A stretch of DNA of 41,461 bases from a virus. Of this stretch, positions 13,715 to 22,781 are shown piece by piece (positions within the stretch are counted from its first letter, which is position 1; each line of letters opens with the position of its first letter). The DNA lies in the IMG/VR virus record IMGVR_UViG_3300020728_000012, positions 1 through 41,461 of that record; one strand, 5' to 3'. The position numbers and the translations under genes are program-made. Below the pieces are notes generated by a model, which worked only from the letters and a program-made list of their open reading frames with translations, searched no databases and was not told where the DNA came from.

Positions 13715-15501
13715 TACTTCTTACCCTTCACTGAAGCCTTAGTTGTAGCAACCTTTGGAACAACTGCATTGGCTGTAGCAGCTGCAGTAGTTGCATCGGT
13801 TGATCCAAATACAGGAATACGCATAGCTTGAATATCTACCGTAGTTAACATAGGGACCATGTTTGCTGTAAACATAACGTGGTTAACATTTATAGAGCTA
13901 AGAGAGATCTTGTAACGAAGGTTGTCATGGAATCTAATCCAACATGGGATACCCGTGATATATCCAAAGTCTGAGCTTTTATCATTCATGGTCAATAACT
14001 CGCCTGAAGCAGCTTGCGGATCACCGTTAAGCAGTCTGTATAAGAACTCTAGGTCGTATTCTGTTCCACGATTGATTAAACCGGCAACCTCTGTAGGTGT
14101 AAGAGTTCTAGGATAGTTCTTTGAATAAGAACCGGTTATTCCTGAAAGCTCTGTCATATCTGCAATTCGGTTTAAGTAAAGAGTAAAGCTGACTGTGGTA
14201 TTACCACCAATAGTATTGGCTGGATCTGCAGATGCTTGGGTCCAGTCAATTGGACTAGTAACAGTAGTGTTGTAAGAAATAGTTGTAGGGTTATAAGCAA
14301 ACCTAAACTTATAGGCATTGGGGCTTTGAGACTTCCAGTTGATATTGTTTGGATCAGAGAAGAAGTATCCTAAATTATTGTTTAGATCAGCATAGCCAGC
14401 AAATCCAGTTAAACGCTTTGTAAGCGGCACATCTCTAGTTAAAAAATGATTAGGAGGATTAGTAATGAACTTATCATCCATTGTATTATTGGCATAGTTA
14501 TTTATATTGGGGTTTGTTGTAGTGGTTCCAGCAGAACTAGGTCCGGTGGGATTTGTAGCGGGGCTAGGGCTACAGTTAAGCTGAGATGTAATATAGGCTT
14601 TAGCTGCTTTAAATGAGGAACCAGCATGATTAAGGCTTACTAACTCAGAGTTAGGGTTAAGGGTAGTTGGGCTTGAGAGCTTGTTTCCATATCCATCCCA
14701 AGCATCTACGTAAAAGTTATAGAAACTATTTATAGGTGGGGTAGTAGAGTACTCATACCGCATAGTAAGCCAACGCTTATTGCAAGGATCGTACCCACCA
14801 ATACCTCCATACATAGCTAAAGCATCGAGGACTTCTTGAGGAGCTTGTCCGGTATTCTTTCCACCTGCAGAAAAGGTTACTGGCTTTGGGGTGTAGAAAA
14901 GCTGAGACGTTGGAACATCAATATTGCTATTAGTGCTATTTTCATCAACATAAGTATTAGCTTTTAATACAACACCCACATCAGGAATTCCAATGTAACC
15001 GGTTGCATTAGGAAGGGGAACTACCTCTATATAAAACGCATCACCATGAAATGTGCTGCGGTATGCACCACGTTGAAGAGTTGCTGTAGGGTCTACCGGG
15101 ATAGCGGTAGAGGAAAGATCATCGTTTCCATGCACTGTATTAACAGCGTAGATCTTTGCTACTTTTTTTAATCCGGCAATCCAGGTGTCAAGGCTTTCCC
15201 CAGACGTATTTGGTATGGAAATAACATCATTAGTAAGAGAGGTTCCGTTAGTTGCCAGATCGTTCATCTGTGAGGTTGTTAAAGCAGTCGTTTGATTTGG
15301 GTATGTAATGCCGCTCCAAACACGGATGACATACATTACATACTGCCCGTTGTTTACAGTTCCATTAGTTAATGGCAACCATCCGCCATTAGATCCAAAG
15401 TACTTAAACGCAGGGTTGGAGGAAGTAATGGGGGTAACCGTAATAGCCGGGTCACTAACAAACGCTTCAATAGTATAAAAGGCTTTTGTATCGTATGACA
15501 T
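13714..15501 (-). CDS. tail tube-end / baseplate adaptor with C-terminal CIS-tube-like domain
   Basis: 595 aa. The N-terminal 380 residues are polar and beta-rich without clear motifs. The C-terminal part (from YKFRFAYNPTTISYNTTVTSP, through FTLYLNRIADM, LEFLYRLLNG, then WIRFHDNLRYKISLSSINVNH) resembles the tube-like domain that in other contractile injection systems is fused to or precedes LysM, linking the tube to the hub. Ends with a lysine-rich tail. Position between tape measure and LysM protein supports this. The N-terminal extension may be surface-exposed. Confidence 0.65.
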   Translation of the reverse strand: MSYDTKAFYTIEAFVSDPAITVTPITSSNPAFKYFGSNGGWLPLTNGTVNNGQYVMYVIRVWSGITYPNQTTALTTSQMNDLATNGTSLTNDVISIPNTSGESLDTWIAGLKKVAKIYAVNTVHGNDDLSSTAIPVDPTATLQRGAYRSTFHGDAFYIEVVPLPNATGYIGIPDVGVVLKANTYVDENSTNSNIDVPTSQLFYTPKPVTFSAGGKNTGQAPQEVLDALAMYGGIGGYDPCNKRWLTMRYEYSTTPPINSFYNFYVDAWDGYGNKLSSPTTLNPNSELVSLNHAGSSFKAAKAYITSQLNCSPSPATNPTGPSSAGTTTTNPNINNYANNTMDDKFITNPPNHFLTRDVPLTKRLTGFAGYADLNNNLGYFFSDPNNINWKSQSPNAYKFRFAYNPTTISYNTTVTSPIDWTQASADPANTIGGNTTVSFTLYLNRIADMTELSGITGSYSKNYPRTLTPTEVAGLINRGTEYDLEFLYRLLNGDPQAASGELLTMNDKSSDFGYITGIPCWIRFHDNLRYKISLSSINVNHVMFTANMVPMLTTVDIQAMRIPVFGSTDATTAAATANAVVPKVATTKASVKGKK

Positions 15502-18404
15502 TAGACGCTCGCAATTCCCTTACGTCGTAGCTGCTGATGCAGCTGCCTGTTAAATTCATTCACCATATCGTTAGCACCCTGAACGCTCGCCGTTGCAATA
15601 TTTACATTCATCTGAACTTTAATGTTTACCTGCTGATTAGCATTAAAGGATGTGCTTGTAGGCATTCCATACGCACCCTTAGATGCACCCACTTCAGCAA
15701 GAGACATGCTTGGAGCAGAACTGCCGCCCACACCGTATCCATCTGACTTAGCTGTTAGCTGAGCGTCATAAAGGTATTTAGAGAACTCTCCGCCGGTATA
15801 GGTAGACCAGGCATTCCAATTAGTTCCGTGGTTACTCTTATCCCAAGCAGCTTTAATATTATACGCTGGGTTTTGAAGTCTACTTGCGTCTCTATCTGGA
15901 TCGTTCCATTTCTTCCAATCCTTTAAAGAACGAATCTGGAATAAGCCAACGCTTGGACCCCACTTGCTATCTTCAAGCTTTACATCACCAATAGCATTTG
16001 GTCGACCTTGAGACTCTGCAAGTGAAACAGCAAATGCAGTAGAAAGGGCTTTTCCACGAAATCCCTGTGCATACAGCATCCTCATGTATGCCCCTCGGCT
16101 GCCTCCAGGCATGCCCTTTACATCTCCAGGTACAAGATTGATGGTGCTATCAATCAATGGGGTTCCATCTGTTGCAGAAAGCTTTGAGCTGTTACCCAAG
16201 GTATTTAACATGTCGCTGTAGTTGAGTGGGTTACCTGCCATCATCGCACTAGCTAGCTGCGATGGTAGTCCTACAGAGTTTAAGATTCCTGGATCAGAGA
16301 TAGTGTCAATACTGACTGATTTATTATTAGCACCCTTAGCTGGGGCACCCATGGCTGTAGGAAGCGGTGGTGAAAACTTAGAGCTTCCTGCTCCAATATA
16401 TTTAGATGGATCAACACGGCCCTGTGCACCGACGCCACCGTTATCACGAAGTTCAAAGTGAAGATGCGGACCAGTTGAATTACCAGCTCCAGGGGTTCCT
16501 GGCTTACCACCAGAGAGTCCGATCTCTTCACCCTTACGAATCTTCTGTCCAGAGTGAACCTTGACCTGAGAAAGGTGGGCATAGAGAGTTGATTTCTTAC
16601 CGTGGGTAATGATTACGTAATTTCCGTAATCCTTATCTAGGCCTGTATAGGAAACAACGCCATCAGCCGCAGCATGTACTGGTGTGCGGGGTTGAACGGC
16701 GTAATCAATACCTGTATGTGAAGTCCACTTAGATGGGTTGTGGGGATCACGGCGCTTACCGAAGCCTGAGCTTACGGCGTGCTTATCTGTGGGGTAGTTC
16801 ATCTCTGGGCTGCCACTAGATGCGGCTGTACCCATTCCTGGGGCTGCATTACCGCCCTGGAATAATCCCTGGATTAGACCCGCACCTGCTCCTAAAACGG
16901 CTCCTATGGCCGTTCCAGGGCCCGGAAGGATGCTTCCTATGGAAGCGCCTATAAGAGCGTCTATGCCCATGTCAGCGGCCGTGTTACCGACCTTTTTGAC
17001 TGTCTTATTCTTGGCTAATCCAGTGTTATCCAGACCGCCCTTAAGAAGACTTGCCAAGGCAGCCAAGCCGGCTAGTCCTCCGGCTTTACCTAAACGTCCC
17101 GCAATTCCAGCCCCGCCCTTGGCTGTACCGACTGTGTATCCCTGACCTGGAAAGTTTTCTGCAGCAGCAATCGGATTGTTCTGAGAACTAAGCATCTGTG
17201 ATAGAGCACGGTTTTGAAGAGCTCCATAACCAAAGCTCATACCTGCCCCAGCTAATGTGGAGATGGTTGCTCCAGGACCACCAAGTCCTGGGAAGGTTTC
17301 AAGAACGCCTTTAAGCTTTCCAAATAGATCGACAACTCCAGGAAGGGTATTGGCTAATCCAGCCATGCCGTTATTAATCGAGGCAGCTGTGTTAAGGGAG
17401 GTGTTGTATCCAGATACAAGTCCGCCGCTCATTGCGGTGGTTACATTAGATGTACTTGTATTGTAATTAAACTGAGCGGCTAAAGGACTTCCTGCCCCAA
17501 CCTTCATTAGTCCAAGAGCAGATGTAGATCCGCTTAGATCTGATTTACTTAAACCAGAACCCTTTGATGCACGAGCAACAATACCTGCTTGAATGCTCGC
17601 CATGAGGTCTGGGTTGCCGCCAGCAATCTGTGCAATAGTGTTATAGCCCTTGCTGTTAGGGTTGTAAACCATCTGAGCTTGATCAAGGGTTACAGTCTTA
17701 CCACTATATAAAAAGTTATATACACCATTGATGATGTCGTTGATTGGCTTAAGAGAGCCATCAGGATTACGAGCGGTCACACCAACTCGTAAGAAGTTCA
17801 TGCCGTTAATTCCGGAGAGTCCAGCAGCTACTTGCTGATTGCTTCCTCCAGTAAGTGCGCTAAGTCCACCTACAGCCCCCATAATATTTTTGGAGCTCAT
17901 GGTGTTGGCTAAATAACCACCACTATATGCAGCAGTGGCCATCGCTTGAATAGGGCCGGTAGCACTAGTGGCTCCGTTACCTACGGCTTTATTAGCCGCT
18001 TGCATTGCCTGCATAGCAGACATGCCACTAAGGCCTGCAAATGTATCTGCAGTCATACGCTGGGTTACAGCGTTCATCGTTGAAGGCATCATGCCCATAC
18101 CGATGCTACCTACTGTTGCTACAGCGGCAATTCCACCTGCAACCTTTTCAGCAGTTGTATATGGGACATTCGGCATAGTTCCCATGCCGATGTTTCCACT
18201 ACCAGTGTTGTTACCATTTTTACCAACACTGCCTAGGGACTTAGCAATATTGTTTGCAGACTTTTCCATCTGCAACATCAGCTTTAAGCTGACATTAAAG
18301 CCCTTGTTTACTTTATTAAAGAAAGAGTCAAGACCAGCGTTTGAGCCCAGGGCAAGTGCACCCCCCGAGTCGGAAGGCATCTGCATATTGCCGTATGCGG
18401 CCAT
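15501..18404 (-). CDS. tape measure protein with M23 peptidase and lytic transglycosylase domains
   Basis: 967 aa. The N-terminal half is alanine/glycine-rich with hydrophobic segments (about 90-110, and GAGAGLIQGLFQGG near 510), as usual for tape measures that set tail length. Residues about 540-670 form an M23 (LytM-type) zinc endopeptidase: HTGID (HxxxD) near 563 and HLHFE (HxH) near 647. Residues about 775-880 form a lysozyme-like transglycosylase (SLAESQGRPNAIG, then SVGLFQIRS). Two enzymes against the two bond types of peptidoglycan imply local wall opening during DNA entry. ATG overlaps the stop of the chaperone extension. Confidence 0.92.
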   Translation of the reverse strand: MAAYGNMQMPSDSGGALALGSNAGLDSFFNKVNKGFNVSLKLMLQMEKSANNIAKSLGSVGKNGNNTGSGNIGMGTMPNVPYTTAEKVAGGIAAVATVGSIGMGMMPSTMNAVTQRMTADTFAGLSGMSAMQAMQAANKAVGNGATSATGPIQAMATAAYSGGYLANTMSSKNIMGAVGGLSALTGGSNQQVAAGLSGINGMNFLRVGVTARNPDGSLKPINDIINGVYNFLYSGKTVTLDQAQMVYNPNSKGYNTIAQIAGGNPDLMASIQAGIVARASKGSGLSKSDLSGSTSALGLMKVGAGSPLAAQFNYNTSTSNVTTAMSGGLVSGYNTSLNTAASINNGMAGLANTLPGVVDLFGKLKGVLETFPGLGGPGATISTLAGAGMSFGYGALQNRALSQMLSSQNNPIAAAENFPGQGYTVGTAKGGAGIAGRLGKAGGLAGLAALASLLKGGLDNTGLAKNKTVKKVGNTAADMGIDALIGASIGSILPGPGTAIGAVLGAGAGLIQGLFQGGNAAPGMGTAASSGSPEMNYPTDKHAVSSGFGKRRDPHNPSKWTSHTGIDYAVQPRTPVHAAADGVVSYTGLDKDYGNYVIITHGKKSTLYAHLSQVKVHSGQKIRKGEEIGLSGGKPGTPGAGNSTGPHLHFELRDNGGVGAQGRVDPSKYIGAGSSKFSPPLPTAMGAPAKGANNKSVSIDTISDPGILNSVGLPSQLASAMMAGNPLNYSDMLNTLGNSSKLSATDGTPLIDSTINLVPGDVKGMPGGSRGAYMRMLYAQGFRGKALSTAFAVSLAESQGRPNAIGDVKLEDSKWGPSVGLFQIRSLKDWKKWNDPDRDASRLQNPAYNIKAAWDKSNHGTNWNAWSTYTGGEFSKYLYDAQLTAKSDGYGVGGSSAPSMSLAEVGASKGAYGMPTSTSFNANQQVNIKVQMNVNIATASVQGANDMVNEFNRQLHQQLRRKGIASV

Positions 18405-18556
18405 TACTTCACCCTAGGTCTCTCTATGGCTTTGTTAATCCAAAGCATTCTTTCTCTGACAGAGAGATTGCGGATCTCAGTTAAAGTCCAACCAGGATAA
18501 TTCTGAGCCAGAATATCGTAGGTCTGGATTACTAGATCGTAATCAATCTCACTCTT
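18404..18556 (-). CDS. frameshift-expressed C-terminal extension of tail assembly chaperone
   Basis: A 50-codon frame beginning KSEIDYDLVIQTYD and ending AIERPRVK, with the motif NYPGWTLTEIRNLSVRERMLWI typical of second products of tail chaperone pairs. It has no ATG, GTG or TTG before residue 37 of this stretch, and the frame upstream is closed by TAA within the chaperone gene. It therefore cannot start alone and is most simply read by +1 frameshifting from the 270-aa protein (fusion about 318 aa). It ends overlapping the tape measure ATG, where such extensions usually lie. Confidence 0.78.
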   Translation of the reverse strand, partial: KSEIDYDLVIQTYDILAQNYPGWTLTEIRNLSVRERMLWINKAIERPRVK

Positions 18557-18563
18557 GAAACAA
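18549..18563 (-). promoter_or_regulatory. probable +1 frameshift site (UUG UUU CAA GAG UGA)
   Basis: On the coding strand the chaperone ends TTG TTT CAA GAG TGA. At TTT C, tRNA-Phe can move +1 from UUU to UUC with full pairing, entering the downstream frame two codons before the stop. UUU-C is a known +1-prone context. A -2 shift would reach the same frame but lacks an obvious slippery run. Confidence 0.6.
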
Positions 18564-19361
18564 CTCTGCCAACGTAAGTGGCATCGGGACCTCCGACCCG
18601 CAGAACTTACATGGCACTGTTACTTCGCTGAGTTGTGGACCTGGGTTGCGATCTGATATAGCCTTAAGGATATCCCGGCGGTCTTTGATACTGAGCTGAC
18701 GAACCTGCTCCGTATCCATGACAGGGAGACCATTAATGGTCTTAACGCAGCTCTTGAGTACGAGGGTGTCTAATTCAGCTGCGGTCTTATTGGATGAGTT
18801 TACTATAGCTTTCTGTGTAATACCGTTTGGAAGAGATACTTCTACCTCACCAATCTTGCACTTAAGAGTGAAAAGGCGATCACCGTCTAGCTTTTTAACC
18901 TTAACGTCTTTGTTAAGATCAATAGATACTTCTTGAACGTCTGAAGAACATGGGCAGATATTTCCTTCAAAATTAATCTCATCACCAAAGGTGACACGAC
19001 GAATCGTAAGGAGGATAAGCTCACGGTCTCCAGCTAGTAACATATCGAGTGTATCCCGATCTACTGCTTTTTCACCAAGCTTTACTACTGCTCGTTCTAG
19101 GATGGCAAGGAGGGCTTTGCCTGTATCTCCAGCTTTTGCAATAGCTTCTTCATCTGCTCCGTTTAGTTCACGAACTTCTGCAGTTCCAATAAATCCATCA
19201 AATGGATCCATTAATCCTGCAGCCAACTCTACGTGAGTATCAGGAGGCGTCTCAACACGCTTCTTAGCGGGTTTAGCTACCGCCTCCTGAGCCTCTAATG
19301 CTTCTGCGACCATCTTATTCGCAAGTTGTGGATTATTAATTGCACTTACTTCGTTAGTCAT
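18549..19361 (-). CDS. tail assembly chaperone, T4 gp26/baseplate-protein-like, zinc-binding
   Basis: 270 aa. A core around LLAGDRELILLTIRRVTFGDEI followed by a CxC (136/138) and a later CKFCGSE (251/254) matches the T4-type baseplate/gp26-like chaperone family, where the cysteines make a zinc site. The N-terminal 45 residues are a charged, alanine/lysine-rich extension. Its position between tail tube and tape measure is that of tail assembly chaperones, and the zero-frame product would be the short form. ATG with AAGG 8 bases upstream. A longer form is probably made by frameshift at its last codons. Confidence 0.82.
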   Translation of the reverse strand: MTNEVSAINNPQLANKMVAEALEAQEAVAKPAKKRVETPPDTHVELAAGLMDPFDGFIGTAEVRELNGADEEAIAKAGDTGKALLAILERAVVKLGEKAVDRDTLDMLLAGDRELILLTIRRVTFGDEINFEGNICPCSSDVQEVSIDLNKDVKVKKLDGDRLFTLKCKIGEVEVSLPNGITQKAIVNSSNKTAAELDTLVLKSCVKTINGLPVMDTEQVRQLSIKDRRDILKAISDRNPGPQLSEVTVPCKFCGSEVPMPLTLAELFQE

Positions 19362-19386
19362 ATTGTTTACCTTATCGTTTTAATGT

Positions 19387-20022
19387 TTAAGCTGAAGGAA
19401 GGGTCTGTGCTCCACCTGCAGTTGTATAGTCCTGAGCGTATGAAACGTCAAAGCCTTCATGAACAACCTGAATTTCTTCAACCATGAGGGTGTTAGCACC
19501 GGCATCAAGGTTGCTGTAGCTGAGGTTTGTGATCCATGCGTTATAGACTTTGAAGCGCAGTGATACATGCTGATCTGTTGGATTTCCAGCAACTCCTCCA
19601 TTAAGGTTAGTTGTGCCCTGTGGGTTAGGGTGGCTGAGTACTGCGATGTCAATTGTGCAACGGAAATCTGCGCCAATTCCTGTTGTAGCATCTCCACTGA
19701 GTACTGTAAACAAACGCTTCATCCACATTGGGTTTGCATCCTGTGCAAGCATTACACCCTTAGAAAAGCTAATAGGTGTAAAAGAAGTCTGACCAGGAAT
19801 CTGGTGGAAGTTCGTGTTATATCCACCTTCACGGTAAGCGATTGCTTCAGTAGCAATACTCAAACCAGAAGCTGATACGAATCCCATAGTTGCCCAGGCC
19901 TTATTTGCAGATGCCCATGTAGAGTCTTGTGCATGGGGGCTAAACGTAACCAAGAACTTAAAGTTACGAACTGGATCCGTAGCAAGTGTGCTAAACGGAT
20001 TAGTGATTGGACCGTTAGTCAT
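19387..20022 (-). CDS. tail tube protein (T4 gp19-like)
   Basis: 211 aa. Pattern DPVRNFKFLVTF near residue 17, FVSASGLSIATEAIAYREGGYNT, then GQTSFTPISFSKGV is the usual tail-tube signature, and the C-terminus (LRFKVYNAWITNLSYSNLDAGANTLMVEEIQVVHEGF) completes the tube fold. It forms the inner tube inside the sheath, stacking hexameric rings whose number is set by the tape measure. Directly follows the sheath gene. Confidence 0.93.
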   Translation of the reverse strand: MTNGPITNPFSTLATDPVRNFKFLVTFSPHAQDSTWASANKAWATMGFVSASGLSIATEAIAYREGGYNTNFHQIPGQTSFTPISFSKGVMLAQDANPMWMKRLFTVLSGDATTGIGADFRCTIDIAVLSHPNPQGTTNLNGGVAGNPTDQHVSLRFKVYNAWITNLSYSNLDAGANTLMVEEIQVVHEGFDVSYAQDYTTAGGAQTLPSA

Positions 20023-20036
20023 TTTTAGTTATCTCC

Positions 20037-21593
20037 TTACGCCGTAGCGTTTCCGGTAAGTTGTCCCAACTTGATGACAACAAACTCTGCTGGGTATTCA
20101 ATAGCTACGCCTATTTCGACATTTACAATGCCGTTCTGGATATCTGCATCGCTGTTATTAGTAGCGTTACAAGTTACATAAAAGGCCTGGCTTGGATCTG
20201 TTCCACGAAGTCCACCCTGCTGCCAATATCCACGAAGGAAGGTAGAGAGTGAGGTTGTGATGCGTCCCCATAGAATTGAGTCATTATTCTCAAACAGAGC
20301 AAATGCGCTGCGCTGTTCAAGCTCTGTCTTCAAGTACATGATAGAACGACGAACGTTGATGTAGCGGTTAGATGTGGTGTTGTTCATGGTACGAGCGCCC
20401 ATGATTACGATTCCACTACCTGGGATCTGACGGATAGCATTGATTGGTTCTGTACCAGTATTCAATGTATCAAGGTCAGAGTTAGAAAGCTGGGTCTGTG
20501 TTGCAACAGCCAGTGCAATTCGGTTGCTGAATCCTGCTGGTGCTTTAAAGACACCACGTGCTGAATCGGTAGCAATGTACTGGCCGATTGCTGCAGCTCC
20601 AGGAGCTTGATTACGAAGTGCGCCACGAGCAGCCTTTGTTGTATCTGGAATACTGATCCAAGGATAGTAGAGGGCTGCAACTTCACCAGCAGAAGAACCT
20701 GCAAATGGTGATGTAGCTTTAAGGTCAGAAGCATACTGCTTAGCATCTGATACTGCAAGTCCTGATGGAACGTCACAGACTACAAAACAGTTTTCACGAC
20801 CGGCTGCATATGCAACAGCATCTGCCTGAAGCTGTAGAGACAATGTGCGATCTCCTGAGCTTCCACCTGAGGTGTACTGGTAAGCAGCCTGAGGAATGTT
20901 AAATACTAATGGATTCTGAATAGGATCAAAGTTAGTATAAACAGCCTGATAGTTAGCACGTGAAGGTGCTGATCCATCAAGACCACCTGTAAGTGCATGC
21001 TGTACTCCGTCAGCTGTAGGGTTGTTTCCTGGAGCAACTGTTGCAGAGTGCTCGTCAGTTACAACTACATACGCTGAAGATGCATTGATGTATGAGATTG
21101 CGTAGCGTGGATCAGTGCTTGACATTGAAAGATCAGTAAACTGCTCAATAAGAGTTGAAGTTCCACCGATCAATTCATATACGTAGAGAGCAAAACGACC
21201 AGCAGCACCGGTATTGATTACCTGAACTGAGAGTGAGTTGCCCCATGAACCAGCATTAGATGCAGTTACTAGAAGGGTTGACAAAGATGAGCTGTCTGTC
21301 AAGACAACTGATGAGGCTGCGGATCCTGAACCTAGGACACGCTGAACGTAAGCTTGGTTACCGCCATTAGCAAAAAAGTTATAGACAGCCCAAGTGGTTG
21401 GATAAGCATCTTGTACATCTCCGAAGCTATCAACAAACTTCTTCCATGAACGTACGAGTACTGGTGCTGAGGACTTTCCTGAAGGCAATGCTCCAAGGAA
21501 AGCGCCAACAGCAGAGCCATTGTCAGTTAGTTCAACTGTCTGGCTTACTGGCACTTCTTGTACAAAGACGCCGGGTCTACTAAATGTAGCCAT
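20037..21593 (-). CDS. tail sheath protein
   Basis: 518 aa. The N-terminus FSRPGVFVQEV is the sheath hallmark, followed by GSAVGAFLGALPSG and PVLVRSWKKFVDSFGD. The C-terminal conserved domain includes GARTMNNTTSNRYINVRRSIMYLKTELEQ and ends VEIGVAIEYPAEFVVIKLGQ. It forms the contractile outer sheath. It is preceded by a strong AAGGAG Shine-Dalgarno, fitting high expression. This gene alone identifies the phage as myovirus-type. Confidence 0.97.
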   Translation of the reverse strand: MATFSRPGVFVQEVPVSQTVELTDNGSAVGAFLGALPSGKSSAPVLVRSWKKFVDSFGDVQDAYPTTWAVYNFFANGGNQAYVQRVLGSGSAASSVVLTDSSSLSTLLVTASNAGSWGNSLSVQVINTGAAGRFALYVYELIGGTSTLIEQFTDLSMSSTDPRYAISYINASSAYVVVTDEHSATVAPGNNPTADGVQHALTGGLDGSAPSRANYQAVYTNFDPIQNPLVFNIPQAAYQYTSGGSSGDRTLSLQLQADAVAYAAGRENCFVVCDVPSGLAVSDAKQYASDLKATSPFAGSSAGEVAALYYPWISIPDTTKAARGALRNQAPGAAAIGQYIATDSARGVFKAPAGFSNRIALAVATQTQLSNSDLDTLNTGTEPINAIRQIPGSGIVIMGARTMNNTTSNRYINVRRSIMYLKTELEQRSAFALFENNDSILWGRITTSLSTFLRGYWQQGGLRGTDPSQAFYVTCNATNNSDADIQNGIVNVEIGVAIEYPAEFVVIKLGQLTGNATA

Positions 21594-21648
21594 TCCGGTT
21601 TACTCCTTAGTTATAGTTGGTTTCTGTAGGTACCTAGTGGTGAGCGTT

Positions 21649-22233
21649 TTATGAACCGTATGTATGGTCTTGATAGTTAAACGTGATCTTGGGCGTTTGT
21701 GTAACTTCGTAGATTTCTGAGAAGACTTCTGGGAAGAGCTCAGAACTAATACGAATAGTATAGACGTTACTGAACAGTCTTTTATCCTGTTCTGTTCTAT
21801 CTCTTTTGGTGAAGCTCAAAACATCCAGACGACGGGCGGTCCCATCCTCAGGGATATATAGCTGACCAAATCTAAATGGCAGTCTTCCAGGACTGAAGAG
21901 CGCATTAATCATCGCCCGATCATGTCGTGGTTGACGGCAGTAGGTGGTGACCTGATAGTCAAGGTTTACTGGAATTGGTTCCCAAGTAGCTATAGGACCA
22001 GCTTGACCTTCTGGGGTATATGGCGTGGTTATATACCCACGCATGGCACGGTCAAAAGCTTCAGCAATTCCAATCAATTCAATGGTTATATATGGATATG
22101 ACTGCTGATGGATTTCTTTATCTGGCTGACCATAGAACACCGAAACAGGACGAGCCGAGTTTCCGGTATCAGAGACCGTAATCCCTGTTAGTAGGGCTTT
22201 AAGGGCAGCCTCTTCGTTTAATACAAATGGCAT
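21649..22233 (-). CDS. probable tail terminator / tail completion protein
   Basis: 194 aa. Early text EEAALKALLTGITVSDTGNSARPVSVFYGQPDKEIHQQSYPYITIELIG, followed by IPVNLDYQVTTYCRQPRHDRAMINALF, follows the pattern of tail-terminator proteins that cap the tube and sheath at the neck (small alpha/beta fold with a central sheet and helix pair). Place immediately before sheath fits. I infer the role mainly from position and fold pattern. Confidence 0.7.
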   Translation of the reverse strand: MPFVLNEEAALKALLTGITVSDTGNSARPVSVFYGQPDKEIHQQSYPYITIELIGIAEAFDRAMRGYITTPYTPEGQAGPIATWEPIPVNLDYQVTTYCRQPRHDRAMINALFSPGRLPFRFGQLYIPEDGTARRLDVLSFTKRDRTEQDKRLFSNVYTIRISSELFPEVFSEIYEVTQTPKITFNYQDHTYGS

Positions 22234-22529
22234 TATGCAAGCCCCTTACCTTTAGCAGCTTTAGTAAAGTGATTAGCAATGTCGTCATAAGAAATGCTGC
22301 TCAGGGTATTCCTGATCATGGGATTAGCAGAAGTATCCTCACCACCAAGTTCCACGTGGTAGGCGTCGTCTGTAATACCTGTTACGGTAGGGACCATGTC
22401 CTCAAGGCTAAATCCCAGGTTCTTTGCATGCGGAATATTCAGGCTCTGTAGCTTGGCCTGTTGCTCTGCTTCAAAGTTTGAGATTGACTGCTGTAACGCT
22501 GCTATAAAATCGGATCTTGGTGATGTCAC
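22233..22529 (-). CDS. small neck-region protein, function unknown
   Basis: 98 aa from GTG at 22527-22529, overlapping the stop of the preceding gene as GTGA. The N-terminus is a glutamine/alanine-rich helix (FIAALQQSISNFEAEQQAKLQ); the middle is beta-prone (MVPTVTGITDDAYHVELGGE), and it ends in a basic helix (NHFTKAAKGKGLA). Between a connector-like gene and the terminator-like gene it may be part of the head-tail joint, resembling in size minor capsid or neck proteins. No recognised motif. Confidence 0.68.
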   Translation of the reverse strand: MTSPRSDFIAALQQSISNFEAEQQAKLQSLNIPHAKNLGFSLEDMVPTVTGITDDAYHVELGGEDTSANPMIRNTLSSISYDDIANHFTKAAKGKGLA

Positions 22530-22684
22530 TTGCCACGCCTTGAAGCTAGGTATCCTGCAATTAACCCGCCAGCGATTTTAACGTCTGTCTTTTTAGGGTC
22601 AGCAGATCCCGTAACTCCACGGACAAATTCACGTGTGTCAGCATCGGACTCATTACGTAAGAGTCGTTGCACTAATAAGATCAT
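22526..22684 (-). CDS. 52-aa basic small protein in neck region
   Basis: ATG at 22682-22684 with GGAGG 5 bases upstream opens a 52-aa frame beginning MILLVQRLLRNESDADTR and ending IAGYLASRRGK. The segment KTDVKIAGGLIAGYLAS is moderately hydrophobic, giving a possible amphipathic or short membrane helix near the C-terminus. It is coupled to the next gene by a GTGA overlap. It is the first gene after the terminator at 22756-22781. I do not recognise it. Confidence 0.65.
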   Translation of the reverse strand: MILLVQRLLRNESDADTREFVRGVTGSADPKKTDVKIAGGLIAGYLASRRGK

Positions 22685-22723
22685 AAATCCTCCAGATGAA
22701 GGCGCAGGTACAGCAGCAGGGTT

Positions 22724-22737
22724 CCGGATTACTCCGG
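22724..22737 (-). other. short hairpin with GNRA-type loop after terminator
   Basis: On the coding strand CCGGA-GTAA-TCCGG can fold as a 5-bp stem with a GTAA (GNRA) tetraloop. It lies in the only untranslated stretch of this part of the genome (22685-22786), between terminator and the next gene. It could stabilise a processed 5' end, but chance is possible. Confidence 0.3.
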
Positions 22738-22755
22738 CGTCAAGTACAAGGATAA

Positions 22756-22781
22756 ATGAAAAAGCCCCACATAGTGGGGCT
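22756..22781 (-). terminator. intrinsic (Rho-independent) terminator
   Basis: AGCCCCAC (22763-22770) pairs with GTGGGGCT (22774-22781) around a 3-base loop; on the minus strand this GC-rich stem is followed directly by a T-run (TTTTTC at 22757-22762). It lies just after the small lysine-rich gene at 22787-22924, separating the surface/neck block from the tail block. Confidence 0.85.

Noticed and set aside
17968-18417. 149-codon plus-strand frame rich in A, L and P
   Set aside because: It is the complement of the alanine/glycine-rich part of the tape measure, which produces such open frames by composition.
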